From contig CAKRRF010000065.1 of assembly GCA_934394985.1 (NCBI GenBank), positions 1-8,201 of the forward strand: a stretch of 8,201 bases of DNA, read 5' to 3'. The notes below the pieces were generated by a model that saw nothing but the letters and a program-made list of their open reading frames with translations, ran no database searches and had not been told where the DNA came from. The stretch comes from an uncultured Marvinbryantia sp. GTDB lineage: Bacteria; Bacillota; Clostridia; Lachnospirales; Lachnospiraceae. The stretch's first letter is position 1. Every line of letters begins with the position of its first letter. Of the stretch, positions 1 through 6,248 are shown piece by piece. Position numbers and translations under genes: made by a program.

Positions 1-1
1 T

Positions 2-75
2 GTGCGTTTAGCTCAGCTGGATAGAGCGTTTGGCTACGGACCAAAAGGTCGGGGGTTCGAATCCTCTAACGCACG
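2..75 (+). tRNA. tRNA-Arg (anticodon ACG)
   Basis: The cloverleaf folds completely. The acceptor stem is GTGCGTT (2-8) with AACGCAC (68-74), and G75 is the discriminator base. The D stem is GCTC (11-14) with GAGC (24-27). The anticodon stem is 29-33 with 41-45, enclosing the loop CTACGGA with anticodon ACG at 36-38. The variable loop is 46-50, and the T stem 51-55/63-67 (two G-T pairs) encloses TTCGAAT. A at the wobble position is normally edited to inosine, so it should read CGU, CGC and CGA. No CCA end is encoded; it must be added after transcription. The gene is followed seven bases later by a strong terminator. Its promoter lies outside the window. Confidence 0.96.
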
Positions 76-81
76 TCGAAT

Positions 82-118
82 AAAAAAGAGACAGGACATA
101 AAGTCCTGTCTCTTTTTT
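82..118 (+). terminator. Intrinsic terminator of the tRNA-Arg transcript
   Basis: A perfect 16-bp inverted repeat (82-97 with 103-118) encloses the 5-base loop ATAAA. The outer six pairs are A-T, so the 3' arm itself ends in the T6 tract. It starts seven bases after the tRNA. Because the A-run and T-run are symmetrical it could also stop transcription coming from the other side. Confidence 0.9.
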
Positions 119-119
119 G

Positions 120-141
120 TTCGAGTCCGGTCGGACTCGAA
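120..141. repeat. Perfect 10-bp palindrome with 2-base spacer
   Basis: TTCGAGTCCG at 120-129 is exactly inverted at 132-141 around GT. The GTTCGAGTCC part (119-128) resembles a tRNA T-arm consensus, so this may be built from tRNA-derived sequence. It directly abuts the terminator hairpin. With the hairpin at 170-202 it looks like part of one structured intergenic element. A dispersed, REP-like repeat is an inference that needs genome copy counts. Confidence 0.7.
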
Positions 142-169
142 CGGGTTCGGTCTCCGCTCTGCTCCGGTC

Positions 170-202
170 GCTGCTAAACGCGTGCCACTGGCACGCAGCA
201 GC
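170..202. repeat. GC-rich bulged hairpin, REP-like
   Basis: GCTGCT (170-175) pairs with AGCAGC (197-202). Inside it GCGTGCC (180-186) pairs with GGCACGC (190-196) around the loop ACT. This leaves AAAC (176-179) as a four-base bulge, with 13 pairs in total. There is no T-tract after it, so it is not an intrinsic terminator. Base composition is clearly more GC-rich than the surrounding intergenic DNA, which fits an inserted or dispersed repeat. Confidence 0.65.
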
Positions 203-214
203 CTCTAACGCACG
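202..214 (+). repeat. Direct repeat of the tRNA-Arg 3' end
   Basis: CCTCTAACGCACG at 202-214 is identical to the last 13 bases of the tRNA gene (63-75). The two copies are 139 bases apart and bracket the terminator, the palindrome and the hairpin. Duplicated tRNA 3' ends are typical of site-specific integration or of a repeat that captured the tRNA tail. No integrase gene lies between or near the copies, so a remnant or a non-autonomous element is the most that can be claimed. Confidence 0.6.
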
Positions 215-292
215 CTACGGTGAAAGACTGGAAAATTTTGCATTTCGGAACAAGGTACGGAAATAGCATTCATTTGTCGAACTATTAATATA

Positions 293-343
293 AAGAGTAG
301 TCCATTGCCTGAGGGATATTGTCCTCAAGTGATGGACTCTTTT
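293..343 (+). terminator. Terminator-like hairpin with no visible upstream gene
   Basis: AGTCCAT (299-305) pairs with ATGGACT (332-338). An inner arm TGAGGG (310-315) pairs with TCCTCA (322-327, one G-T pair). The outer bases 293-297 can continue the stem with 339-343 across one bulged base. The stem runs into CTTTTCTGATTTT, a moderately good T-tract. The stretch 215-292 before it shows no open frame with a ribosome binding site and no RNA family I recognise. The hairpin may therefore end a small RNA, or be the remnant of a lost gene. Confidence 0.5.
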
Positions 344-373
344 CTGATTTTAAAAGAATTTTTAATTTTTTTG

Positions 374-402
374 TTACCATCCAGGATTTTTTACGATATA
401 TA
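374..402 (+). promoter_or_regulatory. Possible sigma-A promoter for the sigma-factor operon
   Basis: TTACCA (374-379) and TATATA (397-402) are separated by exactly 17 bases; each box matches four of six consensus positions. Transcription would begin near 409, about 100 bases before the sigma gene. A short inverted repeat, TTTGT/ACAAA (417-421 and 427-431), lies just after the predicted start and could be an operator. Both boxes are weak, so this is tentative. Confidence 0.35.
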
Positions 403-453
403 GTGTGAATAGGAAATTTGTTCATGACAAAACACCTCGCGGGATATTACCTG

Positions 454-479
454 TGAAACGTTACATAAATTTTTGCGAA
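454..479 (+). promoter_or_regulatory. ECF-type promoter, candidate autoregulatory site
   Basis: TGAAAC (454-459) is followed after 16 bases by CGAA (476-479). This is the arrangement recognised by SigW-like ECF sigma factors of Firmicutes (TGAAAC-N16-CGTA), with one mismatch in the -10 box. The predicted start near 486 leaves a short leader containing the GAGGAGG ribosome site (494-500) of the sigma gene at 512. ECF factors commonly transcribe their own operon. That the sigma factor encoded just downstream is the one that reads this site is inferred from position. Confidence 0.55.
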
Positions 480-511
480 TCGAAGCACAAAACGAGGAGG
501 ACAACCCATAA

Positions 512-1069
512 ATGAAAGACAATGAGATCATATCTTTGTTTGAGATAAGGGATGAGCATGCGATCGAAGCATTGAGAGACAAGTATCATCCGTACTGTTA
601 CAAGATTGCCTGGAATCTGCTTACAAATAAAGAAGATTCGGAAGAATGCCTGAATGATACCTGGTTTTCGGTCTGGTCGCTGATTCCGCCGAAGAAGCCT
701 TCCGTGTTATCACATTTTTGCGGCAGGATTACAAGGAATTTAAGCATTGACCGTCTGCGTAAAAAATATGCCAACAGGCGTCCGGATGTGCATATGGCAG
801 ATGTATTAGGTGAAATGGATCAGCTTAGTGTTACCTATACCATTGAAGATCAGCTTGCAGAAAAAGAACTGCTGGAGATCATTAATGATTTTCTTGGAAA
901 AATGGACGCAGAGGACAGAGATATTTTCGTGAGAAGATACTGGTTTTTTGATTCTGTTGCAGCGATTGCCAAGAGGCATGCGATGTCCGTCGGAAGTGTG
1001 AAAATGAATCTGTACCGGAGCAGGAAGAATCTATTGAAGGTCTTAAAAAAGGAAGGGAAACACTTATGA
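512..1069 (+). CDS. ECF-type RNA polymerase sigma factor (sigma-70 family)
   Basis: The product has 185 residues, the usual size for an ECF factor with only regions 2 and 4. Region 2 spans about residues 16-88, with the typical DSEECLNDTWFSVW core and the RNLSIDRLRKK segment (75-85) that contacts the -10 element. Region 4 spans about 121-178, with a helix-turn-helix around 147-172 (SVAAIAKRHAMSVGSVKMNLYR) for the -35 element. It should direct RNA polymerase to a small regulon, probably including its own operon. Start choice is supported by GAGGAGG at 494-500. Its TGA overlaps the ATG of the next gene by four bases, implying translational coupling with the DUF4179-type protein, the usual partner of this sigma type in clostridia. 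The inducing signal cannot be read from sequence. Confidence 0.92.
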   Translation: MKDNEIISLFEIRDEHAIEALRDKYHPYCYKIAWNLLTNKEDSEECLNDTWFSVWSLIPPKKPSVLSHFCGRITRNLSIDRLRKKYANRRPDVHMADVLGEMDQLSVTYTIEDQLAEKELLEIINDFLGKMDAEDRDIFVRRYWFFDSVAAIAKRHAMSVGSVKMNLYRSRKNLLKVLKKEGKHL

Positions 1070-2250
1070 AAAAATTCGATTTTTCAAAAGGATTTGGCAA
1101 TATTGATCCGAAATATATCAGCGAAGCAGAGGGCGAATGGAAAGGGAAGAAAAAAGTCCGGGAGCTATCATTCTGGAGCAGACTGGCAGCAGCCTGTGTG
1201 ATCCTGGCACTGATTTCGACTGTTTTATCAAATCCGAAAGTGCAGGCTGCCATCAAAAATCTTGCTCTATCCATAGGAGAAACACTGGGTTTTCAAAAAG
1301 AAATTGAATCCTATACGGAAGCTTTAAACATGTCCCAGACTGATCAGGGGATCACTGCAAATATAAAAGAAGTTGTTCTGGATGAGGGCGTTTTGCTGTT
1401 CAGAGTGCATGCAGAAATTGATGCTTCTAAAGAAAATCAGCAGGAAAAATCTGTAGATATTTCATCTTTTAAGAATACGGGAATTACACTTGATATGGAC
1501 AAAACAACAATAAACGGACAGAAGCTTGATGAATATATGAATGCGGAATATTCTCCTTATTCTATGGATGATTTATTAGACGCAGATGCCGACAGAGATG
1601 AAGAGGAATATGATCGTGTACAGGAGTATCGCTTTCATGCACCGACAGATCTCGGAGAAAATCCAGAAGTACATCTTGTACTCAATGCGTTTGACTATGA
1701 TGACTGGGAAAAATCAGTGGCAGAATTTGCATTTGATTTCAACATTTCGCGTGAAAAAATCCTGAAGCAGATAACGAATAAAGAACTGGAAAATATTTTT
1801 GTCGAGACAGAAGAAGGCACGGTGACACTGAAAGATATTTTCCTGAACAAGTTACAGAGCAGTGTCTCAGCAGATGTGCCGGAAAATTTATTCCAGAAGT
1901 ATGAAGTTGAACTGCGTGGAACGGACAGCAAAGGAAACAGAGTGCGGTATGATCTGAAAGATGATGCAGAAACAGGAGCTATCAGTCGTGTCTGGAAATT
2001 TAAAACAGATTTCTGGCGGACCTATGGAACTGCCGGAGATGATGAAAGACCGGAAATTCCCGATCCCGACAGCGAATATCTGGAATTACAGCTTTATCTG
2101 AAATGTGATGATATAATAGAAAGCAATATTACTGAAACGTATGATTTAGATGACGACACCTATGCCGAAGAAGAAAGCAAAGTCTACGATGCAGCAGATG
2201 ATTCTGAATGGAAAGCTGTTGGAGAGAAGATACGGATCAATATCAGATGA
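1066..2250 (+). CDS. DUF4179-type membrane protein, putative anti-sigma factor/sensor
   Basis: The product has 394 residues: a short cytoplasmic N-terminus (1-35) containing an IDPKYISEAE segment, one membrane helix (about 36-56), and a long acidic extracytoplasmic region. The NPKVQAAIK...YTEALNMSQTDQGITANIKEVVLDEG stretch (about 56-107) is the pattern I associate with the DUF4179 family, whose genes often follow ECF sigma genes. The remainder (about 240-394) is probably a second beta-rich domain. By context it should hold the upstream sigma factor at the membrane and release it on an envelope signal. This is inference, because no zinc-binding anti-sigma (ZAS) Cys/His motif is present and the cytoplasmic tail is short. 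The ATGA overlap with the sigma gene supports a matched pair. Overall length is typical. Confidence 0.82.
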   Translation: MKKFDFSKGFGNIDPKYISEAEGEWKGKKKVRELSFWSRLAAACVILALISTVLSNPKVQAAIKNLALSIGETLGFQKEIESYTEALNMSQTDQGITANIKEVVLDEGVLLFRVHAEIDASKENQQEKSVDISSFKNTGITLDMDKTTINGQKLDEYMNAEYSPYSMDDLLDADADRDEEEYDRVQEYRFHAPTDLGENPEVHLVLNAFDYDDWEKSVAEFAFDFNISREKILKQITNKELENIFVETEEGTVTLKDIFLNKLQSSVSADVPENLFQKYEVELRGTDSKGNRVRYDLKDDAETGAISRVWKFKTDFWRTYGTAGDDERPEIPDPDSEYLELQLYLKCDDIIESNITETYDLDDDTYAEEESKVYDAADDSEWKAVGEKIRINIR

Positions 2251-2270
2251 AAGTAAGGAGAAACAGAGCG

Positions 2271-2447
2271 ATGAAGAAAATATTGATTGCATTGATCGTG
2301 ATAGGGGAACTGTTGATATTCGGTGGAGTAGTTGTGGGATATTATCATCCGGTTGCAGGAAGTATCTTTGAAATAATTGGAGGGCTGTTGAACCTTTGCT
2401 TCTTTATACTGCTGTTGGTATATGCTAAGAAGAATAAAAAGAAATAA
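2271..2447 (+). CDS. Small two-helix membrane protein, unknown function
   Basis: This 58-residue protein starts at ATG 2271, ten bases after TAAGGAG (2254-2260). An in-frame ATG at 2208 lies inside the preceding gene, has no such site, and would add a polar, non-membrane stretch. Two hydrophobic segments (about 4-24 and 31-51) are joined by a short GYYHPVAG turn, and the tail AKKNKKK is strongly basic, which predicts a cytoplasmic C-terminus. It begins 20 bases after the DUF4179-type gene and 24 bases before the next one, so it belongs to the same transcript. Small membrane proteins in such operons can modulate the anti-sigma factor or assist secretion, but nothing here decides between these. 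I do not recognise a family. Confidence 0.75.
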   Translation: MKKILIALIVIGELLIFGGVVVGYYHPVAGSIFEIIGGLLNLCFFILLLVYAKKNKKK

Positions 2448-2471
2448 GAACTTTCAACAGGAGGTGACAGC

Positions 2472-3011
2472 ATGAATTTTGATACATACAAAATCAAGGA
2501 TGAATTGCTAGAAATTTATAGTGGCAGTGAAGAAAATTTCAGTGTCGGTAAAATTCTGTCCAAAAACAGGGATAGTATTCTTTTCAGATCTTATGATGCA
2601 CAGGGAAAGAACGATGGGTTACATTTTATAAAAAGCAGCTATATCAACGAAGTGAAATCAAATACACAGTATTTAAGAAAAATGCAGTTATATTTAGAAT
2701 ACTGGAGAGAACATGAAGGCATACCTTTAATCAATCCATTTAAGAAGCATCCTGCATTGTCTGAGTTACTGGAATGTGCGATGGAAAATAAGAAAATAAT
2801 TACTGTTTCCTGCAGTTCCAAACCAGATGAACTGCTCACCGGTTATGTAGAGGTATATGACAATAAAAAAATCAAATTGAACTGTGTGGATATGGAAACT
2901 GCCTGCATTTATGAAACTGCAACACTGTTTAAAGAGGATATTTTTTATCTGGAGGTTGACAGTTTGGACAATGAATTACTGAAATATGCCAATGAGAAAA
3001 TAGAAGGTTGA
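2472..3011 (+). CDS. Uncharacterised protein with two similar beta-rich halves
   Basis: This 179-residue soluble protein has no signal peptide or membrane helix. It is preceded by a perfect AGGAGGTGA ribosome site (2459-2467), the best in the window, so it may be made in quantity. Residues about 22-70 (SVGKILSKNRDSILFRSYD...) and about 120-172 (LTGYVEVYDNKKIKLNCVD...) share a layout: G-[KY]-[IV], a run of alternating hydrophobics, a Y/V-D turn, a second strand pair, then I..[EL] and a helical tail. This suggests a tandem duplication of a small Sm-like or SH3-like barrel. Each half is preceded by a helix (DELLEIYSG; LSELLECAMENKK). I do not recognise a named family, and the fold is inference by eye. 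It lies 24 bases after the small membrane protein and 29 before the peptidase, so it is probably co-transcribed. Confidence 0.8.
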   Translation: MNFDTYKIKDELLEIYSGSEENFSVGKILSKNRDSILFRSYDAQGKNDGLHFIKSSYINEVKSNTQYLRKMQLYLEYWREHEGIPLINPFKKHPALSELLECAMENKKIITVSCSSKPDELLTGYVEVYDNKKIKLNCVDMETACIYETATLFKEDIFYLEVDSLDNELLKYANEKIEG

Positions 3012-3040
3012 ATGATTAACCAGTGGGAAGGAGCGGACAG

Positions 3041-4030
3041 ATGAAAAAGATGATTATTTTTGCCTTAACTATGGCTATATCCGTAACAACACCAACCCAG
3101 ATAATGGCAGAGAGTATTACACAGTCTGATGCAGAAATGCAGCCTTCGGAACAGAATATTGAGCAGATCATTGATGAGATCACTTCTGAGCCACATCCGA
3201 TAAATTCTGATGCGATCCAGAATGTAAAGGAATACATCATCAGATATTTCGGTGATCTGGGATATGATGAGATAGAATGTCAGAAGTTTGAATATAATGA
3301 TGAAAACAATGAGAATGCAATACGCCGTTCCTCGCAGGCGGATGTATTTCTGGCACCAACGGCCGAAAATGCAACTGCTGACGGCACTGGCGAAAACATC
3401 ATTGTAACAAAAAAGTCATCCACGGATACGACGAAAAATCTGATCATAAGTGCCCATTATGACAGCGCAGAAGATTCAGTAGGAGCCAATGATAACGGTT
3501 CCGGAGTGGCAGCAGTGTTGGAACTGGCAAGGATTTTGAAAGATACAGAGATGCCGTATAATGTAAAATTTATTCTGTTTTCAGGCGAAGAGAAATATAT
3601 GCTGGGTTCGAGATGGTACGTCGGAAATCTGACTGAGGACGAACGAAAGCAGATCATCGGAGTGATAAATATTGATACCATTGCAGAAAAAAGTGATCTG
3701 AATTATATGGCGATGATCGAAGGAAACAAAAGACCAGATGATGCGGAATATGATGATGCGGGACTAAAAAAACTGGCCGAGTTAAACAAAAACAGTATGT
3801 CAGATTTATTTACATCCAGTGACAGATTCTATCTGATAATGGCAACCAACAGTGATCATTATCCGTTTGCATTAGTAGACATCCCGGCAGTTTCCGTTGT
3901 TCAGGACTGGCAGGATGGATTGAACGTGAATGACAGTTCCGATGTAAAAGAGAATATGGATATGCAGAGGATTGTGGAAGTGATTGAGAAGGTTACGGAA
4001 GTGCTTCCTGAGATGTCATTGGATAATTAA
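3041..4030 (+). CDS. Secreted M28-family zinc aminopeptidase
   Basis: The product has 329 residues from ATG 3041, seven bases after AAGGAG (3028-3033). The in-frame GTG at 3023 overlaps that site and is rejected. Residues 1-23 form a Sec signal peptide with a likely cut after IMA. There is no lipobox or sortase motif, so it is probably released or loosely held. All M28 co-catalytic zinc positions are present: H139 (SAHYDS), D151 (GANDNGSG), the general base E183 with ligand E184 (SGEEKYMLGSRWYV), D212 (NIDTI) and H273 (NSDHYPF). M28 enzymes remove N-terminal residues from peptides; the substrate here is unknown. It is the last gene of the sigma-factor cluster and is followed by a terminator, so it is the likeliest effector of that regulon. 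It could supply amino acids or process a signal peptide or surface protein. Confidence 0.9.
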   Translation: MKKMIIFALTMAISVTTPTQIMAESITQSDAEMQPSEQNIEQIIDEITSEPHPINSDAIQNVKEYIIRYFGDLGYDEIECQKFEYNDENNENAIRRSSQADVFLAPTAENATADGTGENIIVTKKSSTDTTKNLIISAHYDSAEDSVGANDNGSGVAAVLELARILKDTEMPYNVKFILFSGEEKYMLGSRWYVGNLTEDERKQIIGVINIDTIAEKSDLNYMAMIEGNKRPDDAEYDDAGLKKLAELNKNSMSDLFTSSDRFYLIMATNSDHYPFALVDIPAVSVVQDWQDGLNVNDSSDVKENMDMQRIVEVIEKVTEVLPEMSLDN

Positions 4031-4052
4031 TAAAAAAGAGATTAAGGCAGAG

Positions 4053-4079
4053 CCGGGATTCGAAGGAGTCCCGGTTTTT
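4053..4079 (+). terminator. Intrinsic terminator of the sigma-factor/peptidase cluster
   Basis: CCGGGATT (4053-4060) pairs with AGTCCCGG (4067-4074) over eight pairs including one G-T. The loop is six bases, and T5 (4075-4079) follows. It sits 22 bases after the peptidase stop codon and separates that cluster from the two-component system. Confidence 0.87.
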
Positions 4080-4187
4080 GCATGTTTAAATGACAAAAGA
4101 ATTCAATTTTTTTAATCAGAAAAAAGCCTACAACTCATTCAAGCAATGGAATCCTCACTATGGGTTGTTAAGATATACTGGGTGAAT

Positions 4188-4203
4188 TTAAAGGGTTAAA
4201 GGG
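4188..4203 (+). repeat. Tandem TTAAAGGG repeat upstream of the response regulator
   Basis: TTAAAGGG occurs twice back to back (4188-4195 and 4196-4203), ending 18 bases before the candidate -35 box. OmpR-family regulators usually bind direct repeats upstream of promoters, so this may be an operator for autoregulation. The 8-base period is shorter than the roughly 11-base period of classic PhoP-type sites. The assignment is therefore speculative. Confidence 0.4.
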
Positions 4204-4221
4204 ATAAGATATCCATACATA

Positions 4222-4250
4222 TAGACGTGAGATATAAAAAAAGCTATACT
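4222..4250 (+). promoter_or_regulatory. Candidate promoter of the two-component operon
   Basis: TAGACG (4222-4227, four of six matches) and TATACT (4245-4250, five of six) are separated by 17 bases. Transcription would start near 4257, just before the GAGGTGG ribosome site (4266-4272) of the gene starting at 4281. The promoter overlaps an alternative in-frame GTG start at 4227, which supports the downstream start. Confidence 0.45.
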
Positions 4251-4280
4251 GTAGAAAAAGTACCAGAGGTGGCAGCAGGA

Positions 4281-4940
4281 ATGAAGAATAAAATTTTGGT
4301 AATTGAGGATGACCGCGCAATTTCAGAATTGTTGTGCATGAACCTGGAGGCAGCAGGATATGAGACTGTAGCAGCTTATGATGGGGAGGAAGCCCAGAGG
4401 TTGCTCTTATGGCATGAGGACGCAGATCTGGCAGTGGTGGATATCATGCTGCCGAGAAAAGACGGGTTTGCATTGATGGAGGATTTTAAAAAGAAGAATC
4501 TTCCGGTGATCTACCTGACTGCAAAGGATGATGTCACTTCCAAGGTAAAGGGGCTGAAACTGGGTGCAGAAGATTATATGGTAAAGCCCTTTGAGATGCT
4601 GGAACTTCTGGTACGTATTGAGAAAGTGTTGGAGAGGACCGGACGGGCCAGGAAGGTTCTGACGATCCGGAACATTATGGTAGATATGCAAAGCCATCAG
4701 GTCTACAAAGACGGGCTTCCGGTAATCCTAAAGCCAATGGAATATGACCTCTTTGTACTGCTCCTCCAAAATAAAAATATTGCCCTCGGAAGGGAAGACT
4801 TGTTAAAACGGGTCTGGGGAGAAGACTATCTGGGAGAAAGCAGGACGGTGGATGTTCATATCGGACAGCTCAGAAAAAAACTGGAACTTTATGATGAGAT
4901 CAAGACAATCCCGAAGCTTGGATACCGTCTGGAGGAATAA
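4281..4940 (+). CDS. OmpR/PhoB-family response regulator
   Basis: The product has 219 residues from ATG 4281, eight bases after GAGGTGG (4266-4272). Upstream in-frame codons from GTG 4227 encode a non-conserved leader and overlap the likely promoter. The receiver domain is about 3-116: acidic pocket E9-D10-D11, phosphorylated D54 (VVDIMLP), T80 and K102 (VKPF). The winged-helix DNA-binding domain is about 125-219, with the typical LKPMEYDLFVLLLQN, TVDVHIGQLRKKL and IPKLGYRLEE segments. It acts in the cytoplasm as a phosphorylation-controlled transcription factor. Two bases separate it from the histidine kinase gene, its evident partner. Targets may include its own promoter through the TTAAAGGG repeat and the lipoprotein gene downstream; both are inference. 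Confidence 0.94.
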   Translation: MKNKILVIEDDRAISELLCMNLEAAGYETVAAYDGEEAQRLLLWHEDADLAVVDIMLPRKDGFALMEDFKKKNLPVIYLTAKDDVTSKVKGLKLGAEDYMVKPFEMLELLVRIEKVLERTGRARKVLTIRNIMVDMQSHQVYKDGLPVILKPMEYDLFVLLLQNKNIALGREDLLKRVWGEDYLGESRTVDVHIGQLRKKLELYDEIKTIPKLGYRLEE

Positions 4941-4942
4941 GT

Positions 4943-6202
4943 ATGAAGCTGTGGAAACGGACAGTACTTCTTATGTTGGTAACTTTATTGTGCGCGTTGA
5001 TTCCGGTGGGTGCACTAAGCATTTATGTTACAGGAAAACGGAGTTTAAATAATGCTGCGGAGACCTACGGAAGACAGTTGGAAAATGGAAAAGCATTTCT
5101 GGAACAATTTTGGGACAACAGCAAATATGAACAGATGTCAGAGACCGGAAAGAAAGCCTATATGGGATTTCAATTCCAACGATGCTGTGGGGCGGGCATG
5201 GCGTTGATCGATAAGAAAAGTAATGCGGCCATTGAAAATCTGACAGATTATGAAGTTGTAGGAATTGAAAATCTGGGCCTGAAGAATGAAAATGATCCAT
5301 ATGCCTACAAGATACAGAAACTGGGGAAGAAATATCTTCTTCTTCAAAAAATAGTTTTATCTAAACCAGAAGGATATGACGTCCTCTCTGTTCGGGAAGT
5401 CACAGGACTCTTTACAGAGCTGAGGCAGACAGCTGGCTGGTTTACTGGAATTTATTTGGCAGTGTTTCTGATTGCAGGACTTTTTATTTATATGATGATG
5501 ATGAGGACTGTGGAACGGATGGAGAAACTGCAGGAGGTGGCAGAGAAACAGGAACTGCTCATGGGAGCACTTTCTCATGAAATGCGTACCCCGTTAACCT
5601 CCATTATTGGTTATTCGGATACCCTGCGTCATGTAAAACTAAAAGATGAACAGAAAGACAGGGCATTGGAACATATCAACCGGGAGGGAAAACGTCTGGA
5701 GGCTCTTTCGGGAAAAATGCTGCAGCTGCTGGGACTTTATCAGAACCATGCCATACAGATGGAAATGACTCCGGCAGGTGAACTTTTAAAGAACGTTATT
5801 GATATGGAAAGGGAACCGGCAGAGAAGAAAAATGTGCAGCTGAAGACGGAATATGAAGCATTTTTCATGAAGATGGACGCAGCTTTGATGGAAAGTCTTC
5901 TGGTAAATCTGATTGACAATGCCCTAAAAGCTACAGTTGCTGGTGGAAGCATTTGGGTAAAGGCCTATGAGAAAGCTGGAAAAAAGATCTTTGAGGTGTC
6001 GGATACTGGAATTGGGATCCCGGAGGAAGAACTGGGAAAGATCACAGATGCGTTCTATATGGTGGACAAATCACGAAGCCGAAAAGAAGGCGGCTCCGGG
6101 CTTGGTCTGGCACTCTGTGTGAAGGTAGCAGAACTCCATGGCGGATTCCTGCAGATCGAAAGTCAGCCGGGAGAGGGGACAACGGTAAGGGCTGTCTTCT
6201 GA
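4943..6202 (+). CDS. Membrane sensor histidine kinase
   Basis: The product has 419 residues. The GGAGG site (4931-4935) lies in the last codons of the regulator gene, seven bases before this ATG. It has a membrane helix at about 7-28, an extracytoplasmic sensor region at about 30-165, and a second helix at about 166-186. The kinase core follows: H-box with H212 (LSHEMRTPLTS), N-box (NLIDNALKA, 322-330), G1 D354-TGIGIP, F-box (FYMVDKS, 371-377) and G2 (GGSGLGLAL, 383-391). All catalytic motifs are intact. The segment between the second helix and the H-box is only about 25 residues, too short for a full HAMP domain. That points to direct helix coupling from the membrane. The sensor region contains a Cys-Cys pair (81-82) and no domain I can name. 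It should phosphorylate D54 of the adjacent regulator. Confidence 0.94.
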   Translation: MKLWKRTVLLMLVTLLCALIPVGALSIYVTGKRSLNNAAETYGRQLENGKAFLEQFWDNSKYEQMSETGKKAYMGFQFQRCCGAGMALIDKKSNAAIENLTDYEVVGIENLGLKNENDPYAYKIQKLGKKYLLLQKIVLSKPEGYDVLSVREVTGLFTELRQTAGWFTGIYLAVFLIAGLFIYMMMMRTVERMEKLQEVAEKQELLMGALSHEMRTPLTSIIGYSDTLRHVKLKDEQKDRALEHINREGKRLEALSGKMLQLLGLYQNHAIQMEMTPAGELLKNVIDMEREPAEKKNVQLKTEYEAFFMKMDAALMESLLVNLIDNALKATVAGGSIWVKAYEKAGKKIFEVSDTGIGIPEEELGKITDAFYMVDKSRSRKEGGSGLGLALCVKVAELHGGFLQIESQPGEGTTVRAVF

Positions 6203-6248
6203 TTTACAAGTTGTTTATATTTTGATGAATACATTGGAAAGGCAATAT

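Noticed and set aside
2..208. Open frame of 68 residues from position 2
   Set aside because: It runs through the tRNA gene, its terminator and the structured repeat, and has no ribosome site. It is a by-product of the tRNA and repeat sequence.
3023..3040. GTG start for the peptidase
   Set aside because: It lies at and before the AAGGAG site that serves ATG 3041, and would put polar residues ahead of the signal peptide.
4227..4280. GTG start giving an 18-residue extension of the response regulator
   Set aside because: The segment overlaps the likely -10 box, lacks a ribosome site, and the receiver fold begins at MKNKILVIEDD from 4281.
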